64,000 nt of DNA, from positions 62,001 to 126,000 of the forward strand of contig CAWJWP010000012.1 of the NCBI GenBank assembly GCA_963846495.1. The letters run 5' to 3'. This DNA comes from DASYQD01 sp963846495 (GTDB taxonomy: Bacteria > Acidobacteriota > Thermoanaerobaculia > Multivoradales > JAIOJS01). The notes under the pieces are model-generated. The model had not been told where the DNA came from. It worked only from the letters and a program-made list of their open reading frames with translations, and ran no database searches. How positions within the stretch are numbered: position 1 is the first letter of the stretch; each line of letters starts with the position of its first letter. Below, piece by piece: positions 26,999 through 36,600 of this stretch. The translations under genes were made by a program, and so were the position numbers.

Positions 26999-28009
26999 TT
27001 GCCTCTCTTGACGCGAGTCCTCGCCGGCGACTTCGGCGGCACCAGCGCCCGGCTGGCCCTCTTCGAGGTGGCGCCGGGCGCGCTGCCGCGCCTCGAGGAG
27101 CACAGCAGCTACGCCGCGCGCGACGTCGACGGCATCGAGGACGCCGTGGCGCGCTTCCTCGCCGAGCAGGGCTCGCCGGCCGTCGCCGCCGCCAGCTTCG
27201 GCGTCGCCGGCGCAGTCGACGACAACCGCGCTCTCCTCACCAACCTCGGCTGGGAGGTCGACGGCGGCGCCCTCGCGGCGCGCTTCGGCTTCCCGGTCGA
27301 GCTGGTCAACGACCTGGTGGCGACGGCGCTCGGCATGACGGCGCTCGGCAAGGACGACGTCGTCGAGCTCAACCCGCAGGGCGTGCACGAGCCGGGCAAC
27401 GCGGTGCTGCTCGGCGCCGGCACCGGCCTCGGCATGGCGCTCCTCGTGTGGACGGGCGAGCGCATCATCGCCGTACCGTCGGAGGGCGGCCACGCCGAGC
27501 TCGCCGCTCACGACGAGGAGGAGTGGGCGCTCTACCGCTTCCTCGCCGAGCGCTTCGGCGGCCGCGTCAGCATGGAGCGCGTCGTCTCCGGCATGGGCCT
27601 GCGCAACCTCTACGACTTCCTGCTCGAGCGCCGCGAGGTGCAGCCGTCGGCGGCGGTGGAAGCGAGCCTCGCCGCCGGCGAGGACGCCGGCCGCGCCATC
27701 GCCGAGGCCGGCCTCGACGGCAGCTGCCCGCTCTGCGCGCGGGTGCTCGACCGCTTCGCCTCCGCCTTCGGCGCCTTCGCGGGTGACCTCGCGCTCGTCG
27801 GCGGCGCTCGCGGCGGCGTCTACCTCGGCGGCGGCGTCTCGGTGCGCCTGGCGAAGAAGCTCGCCGACGGCACCTTCCTGCGCGCCTATATGAACAAGGG
27901 CCGCCTGTCGCCCTTCGTCGAGCGCGTGCCGGTGCAGATCCTCATGCGCCCCGATACCGCCATCTGGGGCGCGGCGAGGCGGGCAGGCGAGCTCGCCGGC
28001 ATCCGCTGA
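26999..28009 (+). CDS. glk: Glucokinase
   Basis: 336 residues; transfers phosphate from ATP to glucose. Signatures of the Glk family (PF02685): VLAGDFGGTSARLALFE (phosphate loop), SFGVAGAVDDNRALLTNLGW, ELVNDLVATALG with the catalytic Asp, GAGTGLGMALL (adenosine binding), PSEGGHAELAAHDEEEWALY, and YLGGGVSVRLAKKL. The frame opens with TTG at 26999; another TTG at 27008 is equally possible and neither has a good ribosome binding site. It converges with the methyltransferase gene 15 bases away. With the glycogen debranching enzyme in the window, it fits glucan use. Confidence 0.92.
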   Translation: MPLLTRVLAGDFGGTSARLALFEVAPGALPRLEEHSSYAARDVDGIEDAVARFLAEQGSPAVAAASFGVAGAVDDNRALLTNLGWEVDGGALAARFGFPVELVNDLVATALGMTALGKDDVVELNPQGVHEPGNAVLLGAGTGLGMALLVWTGERIIAVPSEGGHAELAAHDEEEWALYRFLAERFGGRVSMERVVSGMGLRNLYDFLLERREVQPSAAVEASLAAGEDAGRAIAEAGLDGSCPLCARVLDRFASAFGAFAGDLALVGGARGGVYLGGGVSVRLAKKLADGTFLRAYMNKGRLSPFVERVPVQILMRPDTAIWGAARRAGELAGIR

Positions 28010-28024
28010 TCGCGAGCGGCGCGA

Positions 28025-28996
28025 TCAGAGCGCGAACGGCTCCCACTCGTCGTTGGCGATGGGGCTTGCGATAGCGAGCGCCGAGACGATTTCGCGCACG
28101 GCCAGGACCGAGAGGCTGTTGCCGAGCAAGCGCCAGGCGTTGGCGCGCGGGAGGTCGAGAGGAAGTCGGTAGCTCGCGGGAAAGCCGAGGAGGCGGAGGA
28201 TCTCGGTCGGCGAGAAGCGGCGCACGATGCCGTTGCGTCGCAGATACGAGCCGGCGCGGACGGGAGAGCGACCATAGGCCGAAGTGAATGTCGCGGCGAC
28301 GGCGCTCGGATCGTCTGCATCGACGACGTCGACCGCGTGCTCGTAACGCGCGAGCAGCTCCGGGACGACGTGAAGCTCGGGTGGATCGTCGGCGTCCAGG
28401 AACGTCGTGAGCGGCGGCCATGGCGACGGAGTCGCGCTCTGTAAGTCGGCGCCCGCGACAACGGCGACGCTGCCCCGGCTCGCACTTGCCCAACCGGTTA
28501 AGCCGTCGCAGCTCGCCACGAGGTAGAAGCGTCGCCGCCGGTTCGGGACGCCGAGCTCGGTGGGGCAGAGCACGCGCTCGACGACCTCGTAGCCGGCACG
28601 ATCGAGCACCTCGCGCAACTTTGCGTGACCTTGCGAGCCGCGCATCTCGGGCACGTTCTCGAGCGCGAGCGCAGTCGGGCGCAGCTTGTCGACGAGCTCG
28701 AGCACGTGGAGGAAGCTGCGGCTGCGCGGGTCGTCGAGGTCGCGCCCCTTGCCGCGGCGCGTGTAGGGCTGGCAGGGCGGTGACATCCACCAGACATCGG
28801 CGCCTTGCAGGCGCGGGTCGTCGGCGCGCAGCGACTCGAGCGCGCAGGCGGCTACCGGGTGCGCAAAGTTATGGCGGTAAACGCCGAGGGCGACGGTGTT
28901 GACGTCGAGCGCGGCGCTGACCGTCGCGAGGCCCTCGACGGCGGCGGCGCAGCCGCCGATGCCGCAGTAGAGCTCGAGCAGCCGGGGTAGCCCCAT
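28025..28996 (-). CDS. Dnmt2-like cytosine-5 methyltransferase, orphan
   Basis: 323 residues. All C5-methyltransferase motifs are present: I (LLELYCGIGGCAAAVEG), IV with catalytic Cys75 (MSPPCQPYTRRG), VI (Glu113 in ALENVPEMRG), VIII (LGVPNRRRRFYLVA) and X (NAWRLLGNSLSVLAVREIV). The spacing and wording match eukaryotic-type Dnmt2/TRDMT1: SPPCQPYTR followed by DDPRSRSFLHVLEL, and a TFTSAYGRSPVRAGSYLRR segment where Dnmt2 has its CFT motif, here TFT (residues 236-238). Dnmt2 methylates C38 of tRNAs; some bacterial homologues do likewise. No restriction enzyme or specificity gene is adjacent. Divergent from the enoyl-CoA hydratase gene. DNA methylation remains the alternative. Confidence 0.87.
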   Translation of the reverse strand: MGLPRLLELYCGIGGCAAAVEGLATVSAALDVNTVALGVYRHNFAHPVAACALESLRADDPRLQGADVWWMSPPCQPYTRRGKGRDLDDPRSRSFLHVLELVDKLRPTALALENVPEMRGSQGHAKLREVLDRAGYEVVERVLCPTELGVPNRRRRFYLVASCDGLTGWASASRGSVAVVAGADLQSATPSPWPPLTTFLDADDPPELHVVPELLARYEHAVDVVDADDPSAVAATFTSAYGRSPVRAGSYLRRNGIVRRFSPTEILRLLGFPASYRLPLDLPRANAWRLLGNSLSVLAVREIVSALAIASPIANDEWEPFAL

Positions 28997-29086
28997 CGAG
29001 CTGCGGATTCTAGGTGGCGCTGCTGCGTGCGTGCCGGCGGCTTCGTGCCGCTATGCTCGGCGCGAGCGACGAGAGGGGAGGGCACG

Positions 29087-29845
29087 ATGATCGAGCGGCG
29101 CGACGAAGGTGCGGTGACCGTCCTCGAGCTGAGGCACAAGAAAGCGAATGCGCTCGACCTCGAGCTGCTCACCGCGCTGGAGGCCGAGGTCGCAGCGGCG
29201 GAGCGCGACGGCCGGGCCATCGTGCTCACCGGCAGCGGCCACATCTTCTCCGCCGGCGTCGACCTCTTCCGCGTCCTCGACGGCGGCGCCGACTATCTCG
29301 CCGGGTTCCTCCCCGCCCTCGACGCCGCGCTCTGGCGGCTCTTCAACTTCCCGCGCCCGGCGGTGGCGGCGATCAACGGCCACGCCATGGCCGGCGGCTG
29401 GGTCCTCTGCTGCGCCTGCGACTACCGCGTCATGGCGAGCGGCGGCGGCAAGGTGGGGTTGCCCGAGCTGCGCGTCGGAGTGACCTTCCCGGCCATCGTG
29501 ATCGAGACCGTTCGCGCGCTCACTCCTCCGGCGGTGCTGCAGGCGATGGTCTTCGCCGGCCGCACCTACGACGGAGAGGCGGCCGCGCGCGCCGGCGTGG
29601 TGGAGGAGAGCGTGCCGCCGGAAGAGGTGCTGCCGCGCGCCATCGCCGTCGCGCAGGCGATGGCGAGCATCCCCGCGGAAGCGTTCCGGCTCACCAAGCG
29701 GCAGGTGCGCCAGCCCTTCGCCGAGCGCGCTGCGGCGGGAGCGAAGACGAGCGCCGAGGTGCACGCGCAGTGGGCCGGCAGCGACACCGCCGAGGTGATC
29801 CGCGGCTATCTCGCGCGGGTGATCGGCAAAGGCGGCAACGCGTAG
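29087..29845 (+). CDS. Enoyl-CoA hydratase/isomerase family protein
   Basis: 252 residues from ATG at 29087, preceded by GAGGGGAGG (29072-29080). Crotonase fold: TVLELRHKKANALDLELL, oxyanion-hole segments FSAGVDLFRVL and AINGHAMAGGWVLCCACDYRVM, then KVGLPELRVGVTFP with a candidate catalytic Glu, and the C-terminal trimerisation helices. Such enzymes hydrate or isomerise enoyl-CoA thioesters in fatty-acid breakdown. The sequence GLPELRVG in place of the usual GLPEVxLG is unremarkable. It stands alone and converges with the flavoprotein-hydrolase gene, whose stop is eight bases away, so pathway context is missing. Confidence 0.9.
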   Translation: MIERRDEGAVTVLELRHKKANALDLELLTALEAEVAAAERDGRAIVLTGSGHIFSAGVDLFRVLDGGADYLAGFLPALDAALWRLFNFPRPAVAAINGHAMAGGWVLCCACDYRVMASGGGKVGLPELRVGVTFPAIVIETVRALTPPAVLQAMVFAGRTYDGEAAARAGVVEESVPPEEVLPRAIAVAQAMASIPAEAFRLTKRQVRQPFAERAAAGAKTSAEVHAQWAGSDTAEVIRGYLARVIGKGGNA

Positions 29846-29852
29846 CGCGCGC

Positions 29853-32030
29853 TCACGACGTGGGCCGGCCGTCGAGGAACGACGCCAGCTCGGCGGCAAG
29901 CGCTTCCGGCGCGTCGAGCGGCAGGAAGTGTCCGCCGTCGAGGAAGCGCAGCCGAGCGCCGCGAACGGCCGCCGCCGCCCGCTCGGCGAAGCTCGCCGGA
30001 ACGGTGCGGTCGCGCCGGCCGTGGAGCACCAGCGTGGGCACGTCGAGCGCCGGCAACAGCGCGGCGGTGCGCGCCAGCACCTCGCGTGGCTCGCCCCAGC
30101 GCGCCAACCAGAGCAGCCGCCGCGCTCCGGCGCGTCCATGCAGGGGACGGCGGAAGTCCGCCACCGCCGCATCGATCGCGGGTCCGCCGCGATGGAGCAT
30201 GCGGGGCAACATTCGCCAGAAGAGCGGCAGCGCGATCGGCGCCGCGAGCTCGCCGACGAAGCGCCGGCGCAGCATGCGGAACACCCACGGCGGCCGCAGC
30301 TCGGGGAAGATCGGCGGCGAGAGCAGCGCCAGGCGCGTCGTGCGCTGCGGGTGCGACGCCGCGTAGTGCACGGCGGCGACGGCGCCGGCGTCGTGGCCGA
30401 CGACGCTCCACGCGTCGAGACCGAGGTCCAGCCGCAGGCGTTCGAGCTCGTCAGCGGTCACGTCGGCATCCGGCCGGCCCGCGAGCGGCGGCGATTCGCC
30501 CAGGCCCGGCAAGTCCACCGCGATGCAGGTGAAGCGCGAAGCGAGGTCCGCGACGACCGGGTCCCACAGACGCCGGGTGGTCGGATAGCCGTGGACGAAC
30601 AGGACGGCCGGGCCGCTGCCCGTGCGGCCGTAAGCCAGCGATGACCGGCCGCGGACAGCTGGCTCGGATCGCCTCGGCACCGCGCCGGCCGTGGCGGCCG
30701 GCAGCGCGCGGCGACCGCCGCGAGCGGCATCGGCCAGCCTGCCGACGACAGTCCAGCACTCGATCCAGACCCACGCCATCCGCATCAGCACGCCGAAGAC
30801 GAGCATCGAGCGCCGCTTTCCCGGCCGCAGGCGCGTGTAGAGCGCGTTGAGGATGAAGGCGCACAGGATGTAGATGACCTGCGCCGCCGCGAAACCGAGG
30901 CCGCGGCGGATCGGCGCCTCGTACACCGCCGTCTCGATGGCGTGGTTGAACATGTGGCCCAGCCGCCGCACCCGGGTGTCGTAGACGCGCCGCTGGCGAG
31001 GCGTGAAGCAGCCGCGATCGTGCGCCTCGAGGATGAGCTGCGCCCCCTCGGCGGCGTGGCGCAGCCCGGCGGTGACGCCGTTGCCGGTCAAGGCGTCGGG
31101 CAGCGCCGCTGCCTCGCCGGCGATGAGCCAGTTGGGCCCGCAGGCGTTCTCGTGCACGAAGCAGCGGTAGCCGGTGGCGCGCACGTCCTGCGGTCCGCCG
31201 TTGCCGAGCAGCGGCTCGAAGCGCGGGAACGGCGCCAGGAGGTCGCGCAGCACCTCCGCCGTCGACTGTCCGCCCTGCCGGCAGCGGCGCACCTCGTCGG
31301 CGTCGATCACCACGCCGACGCTGGTGCGGCTGGGCGTGATGGGGATCTCCCAGATCCACGCCAGGTAGTCGCTCCGCGCGTCCTCGACGTAGAACGTCGT
31401 GCGCTCGACCTGGCAGGGCGTGTCGAAGTAGCACCAGAGGCTCACCTTCTCGCGGCCGTAGTCGCGGCGCTGGATGCCGAACCGCCGCGCGAACAGCCGC
31501 GTGCTGCGGCCGCTCGCGTCGACGAACCAGGTGGCTTCGAGCCGCCGTCCGCCCGCTGTCTCCACCGCCGCCACCCGCTCGCCGTCGACGACCACCTCGC
31601 GGGCGCGGTCCTGCACCACCTCGACGCCGAGCTCGACGGCGAGCGCGTGGAGGCGGCGGTCCATCGCCAGGCGATCGACGTGCAGCGTGACGTCCTCGAA
31701 CCGCAGCGGCGGCGCGGCCCACCAGTTCGGCGGCTGGCTGATCGACGGCTGGTGGCCCGGCACCATCACCGCGATGCCGTGCTTGAACGTCGCCGCTCCT
31801 TCGGCGATGAGGCGCTGGCGCGAGAGCCCGAGCTCCTCGAGCAGATCCGGCGACGACCAGTCGAGCGACTCGCCGACCTTGTCATGCGGGAACGCAGCGG
31901 GCTCGACGCAGACGACGTGCATCCGGGCGCGGCGCAGGTGGATCGCCATCGCCATGCCGGCGACGCCGGCGCCGAGGACGACGACGTCGGCACGCTCGCG
32001 ATGCGGCGGCTCCGTCCGTAGACCGTTCAC
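29853..32030 (-). CDS. Flavoprotein monooxygenase/halogenase-like domain fused to alpha/beta-hydrolase
   Basis: 725 residues from ATG at 32030. Residues 1-400 are a class-A flavin monooxygenase/halogenase-like fold: VVVLGAGVAGMAMAIHL (FAD dinucleotide motif, Gly20-Gly25), DKVGESLDWSS, ATWFVDASGRSTRLF, LAWIWEIPITPSRTSVGVV (a WxWxIP-type motif seen in flavin halogenases), and WLIAGEAAALPDALTGNGV. A hydrophobic helix (about 395-415, QVIYILCAFILNAL) and a low-complexity linker follow. Residues 460-725 are an alpha/beta-hydrolase: VLFVHGYPTTRRLW, nucleophile Asp547 in VGHDAG, RRDRTVP and His701 in DGGHF. An Asp nucleophile with HGYP fits the epoxide hydrolase/haloalkane dehalogenase group. Two enzymes in one chain suggest channelling; the substrate is unknown. 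Confidence 0.85.
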   Translation of the reverse strand: MNGLRTEPPHRERADVVVLGAGVAGMAMAIHLRRARMHVVCVEPAAFPHDKVGESLDWSSPDLLEELGLSRQRLIAEGAATFKHGIAVMVPGHQPSISQPPNWWAAPPLRFEDVTLHVDRLAMDRRLHALAVELGVEVVQDRAREVVVDGERVAAVETAGGRRLEATWFVDASGRSTRLFARRFGIQRRDYGREKVSLWCYFDTPCQVERTTFYVEDARSDYLAWIWEIPITPSRTSVGVVIDADEVRRCRQGGQSTAEVLRDLLAPFPRFEPLLGNGGPQDVRATGYRCFVHENACGPNWLIAGEAAALPDALTGNGVTAGLRHAAEGAQLILEAHDRGCFTPRQRRVYDTRVRRLGHMFNHAIETAVYEAPIRRGLGFAAAQVIYILCAFILNALYTRLRPGKRRSMLVFGVLMRMAWVWIECWTVVGRLADAARGGRRALPAATAGAVPRRSEPAVRGRSSLAYGRTGSGPAVLFVHGYPTTRRLWDPVVADLASRFTCIAVDLPGLGESPPLAGRPDADVTADELERLRLDLGLDAWSVVGHDAGAVAAVHYAASHPQRTTRLALLSPPIFPELRPPWVFRMLRRRFVGELAAPIALPLFWRMLPRMLHRGGPAIDAAVADFRRPLHGRAGARRLLWLARWGEPREVLARTAALLPALDVPTLVLHGRRDRTVPASFAERAAAAVRGARLRFLDGGHFLPLDAPEALAAELASFLDGRPTS

Positions 32031-32089
32031 TGACTGGCTTGCGACCCAGCAAGCCTACCAGCCGCGAGGGAGCCCGCGGAGCGCGCCGC

Positions 32090-33142
32090 CTACCAGCCGA
32101 GCAGGTACGCGAAGATGAGCGGCGCGACGATGGTGGCGTCGCTCTCGATGACGAAGCGCGGTGTGTCGATGGCCAGCTTGCCCCACGAGATCTTCTCGTT
32201 GGGCACCGCGCCGCTGTAGCTGCCGAACGAGGTGGTGCTGTCGGAGATCTGGCAGAAGTAGCCCCAGAACGGCGTGTCTTCCTGCAGGTCCTGCTGGATC
32301 AGCGGCACGACGCAGATCGGGAAGTCACCGGCGATGCCGCCGCCGATCTGGAAGAAGCCGATCGAGTGGCCGGCGCTCTCTTTGCGGTACCAGTCGACGA
32401 GCTTGCCCATGTACTCGACGCCGGCGCGGATCGGCAGGTAGCTCGACAAATCGCCGGCGATGACGTGGGCGACGAAGATGTTGCCCAGCGTCGAGTCCTC
32501 CCAGCCGGGCACGATGAGCGGCAGGTCTCGCTCGGCGGCGGCCATCAGCCACGAATCTTTGGGATCGATCTGGTAGTCGCCGGCGAAGGCGCCGCTCTTG
32601 AGCAGCTGGTAGAAGTACTCGTGCGGGAAGTAGCGCTCGCCCTTCTTGTCGGCGTCCTTCCACAGCTCGACGATCTTGCCCTCGATGCGGCGGATCGCCT
32701 CCTCCTCGGGGATGGCGGTGTCGGTGACGCGGTTCATGCCGCGCTGGCGGAGGTCCTCTTCGGACTCGGCGGTGAGCTGGCGGTAGTGGGGGAGCCGTTC
32801 GTAGAAGTCGTGGGCGACGAGGTTGAAGACGTCCTCTTCGAGGTTGGCGCCGGTGCAGGTGATGGCCTGCACCTTGTCGCGGCGGATGAGCTCGGCGAGC
32901 GACAGGCCGAGCTCTGCCGTGCTCATGGCGCCGGCGAGGGTCACCATCATCTTGCCGCCTGGTTTGCCATCCCGAGGCTCGAGGTGCGCCTCGTAGGCGC
33001 GCGCCGCGTCGCGCACGACGGCGGCGTTGAAGTGGCGGTAGTGGTGCTCGATGAAGTCGCGGATGGGGACCCGCGGGGCGGCGGAGCCGCCAGGCCCCGT
33101 CTGCGGGGCCTCCGAGCGAGAGCGAGGCCGTGGGCTAGTCAT
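32090..33142 (-). CDS. Deoxyhypusine synthase-like protein
   Basis: 350 residues. It belongs to the deoxyhypusine synthase family, which in eukaryotes and archaea moves an aminobutyl group from spermidine to a lysine of eIF5A using NAD. Motifs: KMMVTLAGAMSTAELGLSLAEL, ITCTGANLEEDVFNLVAH, NRVTDTAIPEEEAIRRIE, PGWEDSTLGNIFVA, GFFQIGGGIAGDFPICVVP, and the lysine region NEKISWGKLAIDTPRFVIESDATIV, where SWGK contains the catalytic-type Lys. Bacteria lack eIF5A in its hypusinated form, so this homologue probably makes a polyamine (homospermidine-like) or modifies another protein. The first 20 residues are a Ser/Arg/Pro-rich tail; GTG or ATG starts inside cannot be excluded. Tight neighbours give no pathway clue. 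Confidence 0.9.
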   Translation of the reverse strand: MTSPRPRSRSEAPQTGPGGSAAPRVPIRDFIEHHYRHFNAAVVRDAARAYEAHLEPRDGKPGGKMMVTLAGAMSTAELGLSLAELIRRDKVQAITCTGANLEEDVFNLVAHDFYERLPHYRQLTAESEEDLRQRGMNRVTDTAIPEEEAIRRIEGKIVELWKDADKKGERYFPHEYFYQLLKSGAFAGDYQIDPKDSWLMAAAERDLPLIVPGWEDSTLGNIFVAHVIAGDLSSYLPIRAGVEYMGKLVDWYRKESAGHSIGFFQIGGGIAGDFPICVVPLIQQDLQEDTPFWGYFCQISDSTTSFGSYSGAVPNEKISWGKLAIDTPRFVIESDATIVAPLIFAYLLGW

Positions 33143-33197
33143 GGCGGGGGATTATCGCCACCCGCCATGACGAGCGCAACGACGTGAGGCGCCGCCG

Positions 33198-33518
33198 TCA
33201 GGCCTGATCGGCCACCACGTCCTGGTATTCGGGGTTGTTCTCGATGAACCAGGCGACGAAGGGGCAGGAGGGAATGACCTGGTAGCCCTCCTGGCGCGCC
33301 CAGTCGAGCGCATGGCGGACGAGCTCGGTGCCTACTCCGTGGCTGCGCAGGTGCGGCGGCACGAGCGTGCTGCGGAAGTCGAGCACTTTCTCTCCGACCC
33401 GGTGGTAGCTGAGCACGGTCCCCATGTTGGCCATCTTGTGCTGGACGTCGTTGTCGATGACTTCCGGGGGCACGTGGAAACGGCTGGCGTCGGGGTCGTG
33501 CTGAACGTCGAGCTGCAT
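33198..33518 (-). CDS. Small GNAT-like acetyltransferase (YjdJ type)
   Basis: 106 residues from ATG at 33518, with GGAGG five bases upstream. It matches the small, compact GNAT group (PF14542, GCN5-related): FHVPPEVIDNDVQHKM, VLSYHRVGEKVLDFRSTLVP, PHLRSHGVGTELVRHALDWA (acetyl-CoA loop) and VIPSCPFVAWFIENNPEYQD at the end. These proteins bind acetyl-CoA, but their acceptor is mostly unknown. It lies 55 bases from the start of the deoxyhypusine-synthase-like gene in the same direction and may share its transcript. Confidence 0.9.
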   Translation of the reverse strand: MQLDVQHDPDASRFHVPPEVIDNDVQHKMANMGTVLSYHRVGEKVLDFRSTLVPPHLRSHGVGTELVRHALDWARQEGYQVIPSCPFVAWFIENNPEYQDVVADQA

Positions 33519-33605
33519 GGAAACCTCCATCCCTCGAGTGGGTAGCGGATCGGGGCGACCCGCCACCCTCCGAGTTTGCAAGCCGAAGGCCAGCGCCGCG
33601 CGGGC

Positions 33606-33684
33606 GATCGAGATCGCTTCGCTGCGCTCGCGATGACACGCAGGCCGTCATCGCGAGGAGCGGAGCGACGAAGCGATCTCGATC
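33606..33684. repeat. Dispersed palindromic repeat, copy 3 (paired arms)
   Basis: Two inverted arms face each other: GATCGAGATCGCTTCGC at 33606-33622 with CTCGCGATGAC, and GTCATCGCGAGGAGC onward to CGAAGCGATCTCGATC ending at 33684. The whole can fold into one long hairpin. It lies between the small acetyltransferase gene and the end of the BNR protein gene. Confidence 0.8.
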
Positions 33685-33697
33685 CCGAACGCGCCTT

Positions 33698-36600
33698 CTA
33701 CTGCCCCGACGCCGGCTCCTTGGGCACGATGACGACCGGCGCCTGCTTGTCCTTGACCAGCTTCTCGAACGCCGGCAGGTCCGTCGCGAGCACTTGGTCG
33801 AGCTCCGCGAGCTTCGCGTCGAGCTGCTGCTGCAGCTCGGCCAAACGCTGCTCCGTCGGCTGCGTCGGCGCCGCTGCCGCCGACGCGACGACACCGATCA
33901 GGTTGGCGATCTGGTCGTCGAGCTGCGGCGGGTAGTTGAGGATGTCCTGGCTCGACTGCGACTTGGGCTGGTGGAGCACGTTCTCGATGGCGTCGAGCTT
34001 GTCCTTGAGCGCCTTCGCCGCGTCGCCGACGCCTTCGCCCATGCCGGCGTCCTTCATCCGCTTGGCGATGCCCTCTACCTGCGTGCGCACGTCGCGCAGC
34101 TTCTGGATGGCGCGGTGGGTGCGCGACAGCGACTCCCAGGCCGCCCTGGCGACGCGGTACTGCGCGGCGAAGTCCTCCGGCGCCACCTGCTTGCGCGGGT
34201 CGGGCCGCACCTCGAGCGGCTGCGTGCTCGTCCAGTCGCCGACGGTCATCTTCACCTGGTAGGTGCCGGGCGGCACGGTCGGGCCGTCGGTGCTGCCCCA
34301 GAGAATGGCGTCCTGGACGACGAAGGCGTCGGGCAGCTGCAGGTCCCACTCGTAGCGGTTGAGCCCCTGCTCGGCGGCGAGCTTGCGCGGCCGCACCAGC
34401 TCGGGGAAGAAGCGCGCGAACGGGTTGGGCGCCGCGGGCTCCTCCTTCTGGCTCGACAGCGTGCGGATGACCTTGCCGGCGGGGTCGAGGATCTCGAGCT
34501 TCACCTCGGTCTTGCCGTCGTCGCTCAAGTCCTCGGGCAGCAGGTAGAAGATCGTCGCGCCCGCCGGCGGGTTCTGGCCGACGTTGGGGTTGCCGCCACC
34601 ACCACCGCCGCCGCCGCCGCGCCTGAGCAGGCGCACCGTCGCCCGCGGCTTGAAGAGGTGCCGGCTCGCCTTCGCGACCTCCGGCGTCAGCTGCCGCAGC
34701 GGCGAGAGGTCGTCGAGCACCCAGAACGAACGTCCGTGCGTCGCGATCGCCAGGTCGCCGTCCTTCACCGCGAGGTCGGCGATCGGTGCCGTCGGCAGGT
34801 CGAGCTGGAAGCGCTGCCAGCTCTTCCCGTCGTCGAAGGAGACGTAGAGGCCGAACTCGCTGCCCGCGAAGAGCAGGCCCGACCGCTCGGGGTCCTCGCG
34901 CACGACGCGCAGCCAGTGGTCGGCGGGGATGCCGTTCTTGCCGTCGGTGAGCGACTGCCAGGTCTTGCCGTGGTCGTCGGTGCGGAAGAGGTACGGCCGC
35001 CGATCGTCGAGCCGGTACCGGTGGACGACGACGTAGGCGCGCCCCGGATGCCGGCGCGACAGCTCGATGGTGTTGACGGTGCCCCACTCGGGCATCGCCT
35101 TCGGAGTCACGTCGCTCCACGTCTTGCCGTTGTCGCGCGAGACGTGCACGCGGCCGTCGTCGCTGCCCGCCCACAGCTCGCCGGCCGTCGTCGGCGACTC
35201 GTCGAACGCGAAGATCGTCCCGTACACCTCGACGCCGGTGTTGTCGTAGTTGAGCGGCCCGCCCGAGTAGCCCTGCTTGCTCTCGTCGTCGCGCGTCAGG
35301 TCGGGGCTGATCGTCTCCCACGTCTTCCCCTCGTCGCGCGTGCGGTGGACGACGTTCGAGGTGGTGTAGAGCGCCTGCGGGTCGTGCGGCGAGGTGCGGA
35401 TCGGCTGGTTCCACTGGAAGCGGTAGCGCAGGTCCTTCGCCTGCTGGCCGACCCCCGCCTGCGGCCAGGGCGTGATCTCCTCCTCGTGGCCGAGCTTGCG
35501 GTCGTAGCGGCCGAGGCTGCCGCCGTAGCAGCCGGCGTAGGTGACGTCGGGGTTGCCGGGCTTGATCGCGACGTAAGCGCTCTCGCAGCCGCCGGGGACG
35601 TACCAGTGGTGGCGGTCGATGTTGCCGTCCATGGTGCGGCTGGGGACCGCCAGCGCGGTGTTGTCCTGCTGGCCGCCGTACATCCAGTAGGGGAGCTGGT
35701 CGTCGACGGTGAGGCGGTAGATCTCCGCCGTCGGCTGGTTGTTCTGCGGCGACCAGGTGCGGCCGCCGTTGTAGCTGACGTTGGCGCCGCCGTCGTTGGC
35801 CTCGACCATGATCTGCGGGTTGTCGGGGTCGATCCACAGGTCGTGGTTGTCGCCGTGCGGCGTGCGGATGGGCGTGAAGTTGCGGCCGCCGTCTTCCGAG
35901 CGCCACATGCCGACGTTGAGGATGTAGACGGTGCTGGCGTCCTTGGGGTCGGCGTAGACGTGGGTGTAGTACCAGGCGCGCTGGATGAGGTTGCGGTCCG
36001 AGCTCACCGAGCGGAACGACGTGCCGCCGTTGTCGGAGCGGTAGAGCCCCGCTTTCTCTTTGGCCTCGACGAGCGCATACACGCGGTTGGGGCTCGCCGG
36101 CGAGACGGCGAGGCCGATGCGGCCGAGGGTGCCTTCGGGGAGTCCCTCGGTGAGCCTGCGCCAAGTGTCACCGCCGTCGGTCGACTTGTAGATGCCGCTG
36201 CCGGGGCCGCCGGAGACGGCCGTCCACGGCTGGCGCAGCACTTCGTAGGTGGCGGCGTAGAGCACGCGCGGGTTGGCGGGGTCCATCGCCAGGTCGACGG
36301 CGCCCGCCTTGTCGCTCACGAAGAGCACTTTGCGCCAGTTGCGGCCACCGTCGGCGCTGCGGTAGACGCCGCGTTCCTTGTTGGGGCCGAAGGCGTGCCC
36401 CAGCGCCGCGACGTAGACGATGTCGGGATCTTTGGGATGGATGCGGATCTTGGAGATGAACTGCGTCTCGGCGAGGCCGACGCGGTGCCAGGTCTCGCCC
36501 GCGTCGGTCGACTTGTAGACGCCGTCGCCGGGCGAGACGTCGCCGCGCAGGCAGGCCGAGCCCATGCCGACGTAGACGACGTTGGGGTCGGAGGGTGCCA

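Noticed and set aside
28025..28996. A restriction-modification system
   Set aside because: No endonuclease or specificity gene is adjacent (glucokinase and enoyl-CoA hydratase genes flank it), and the motif order is Dnmt2-like.
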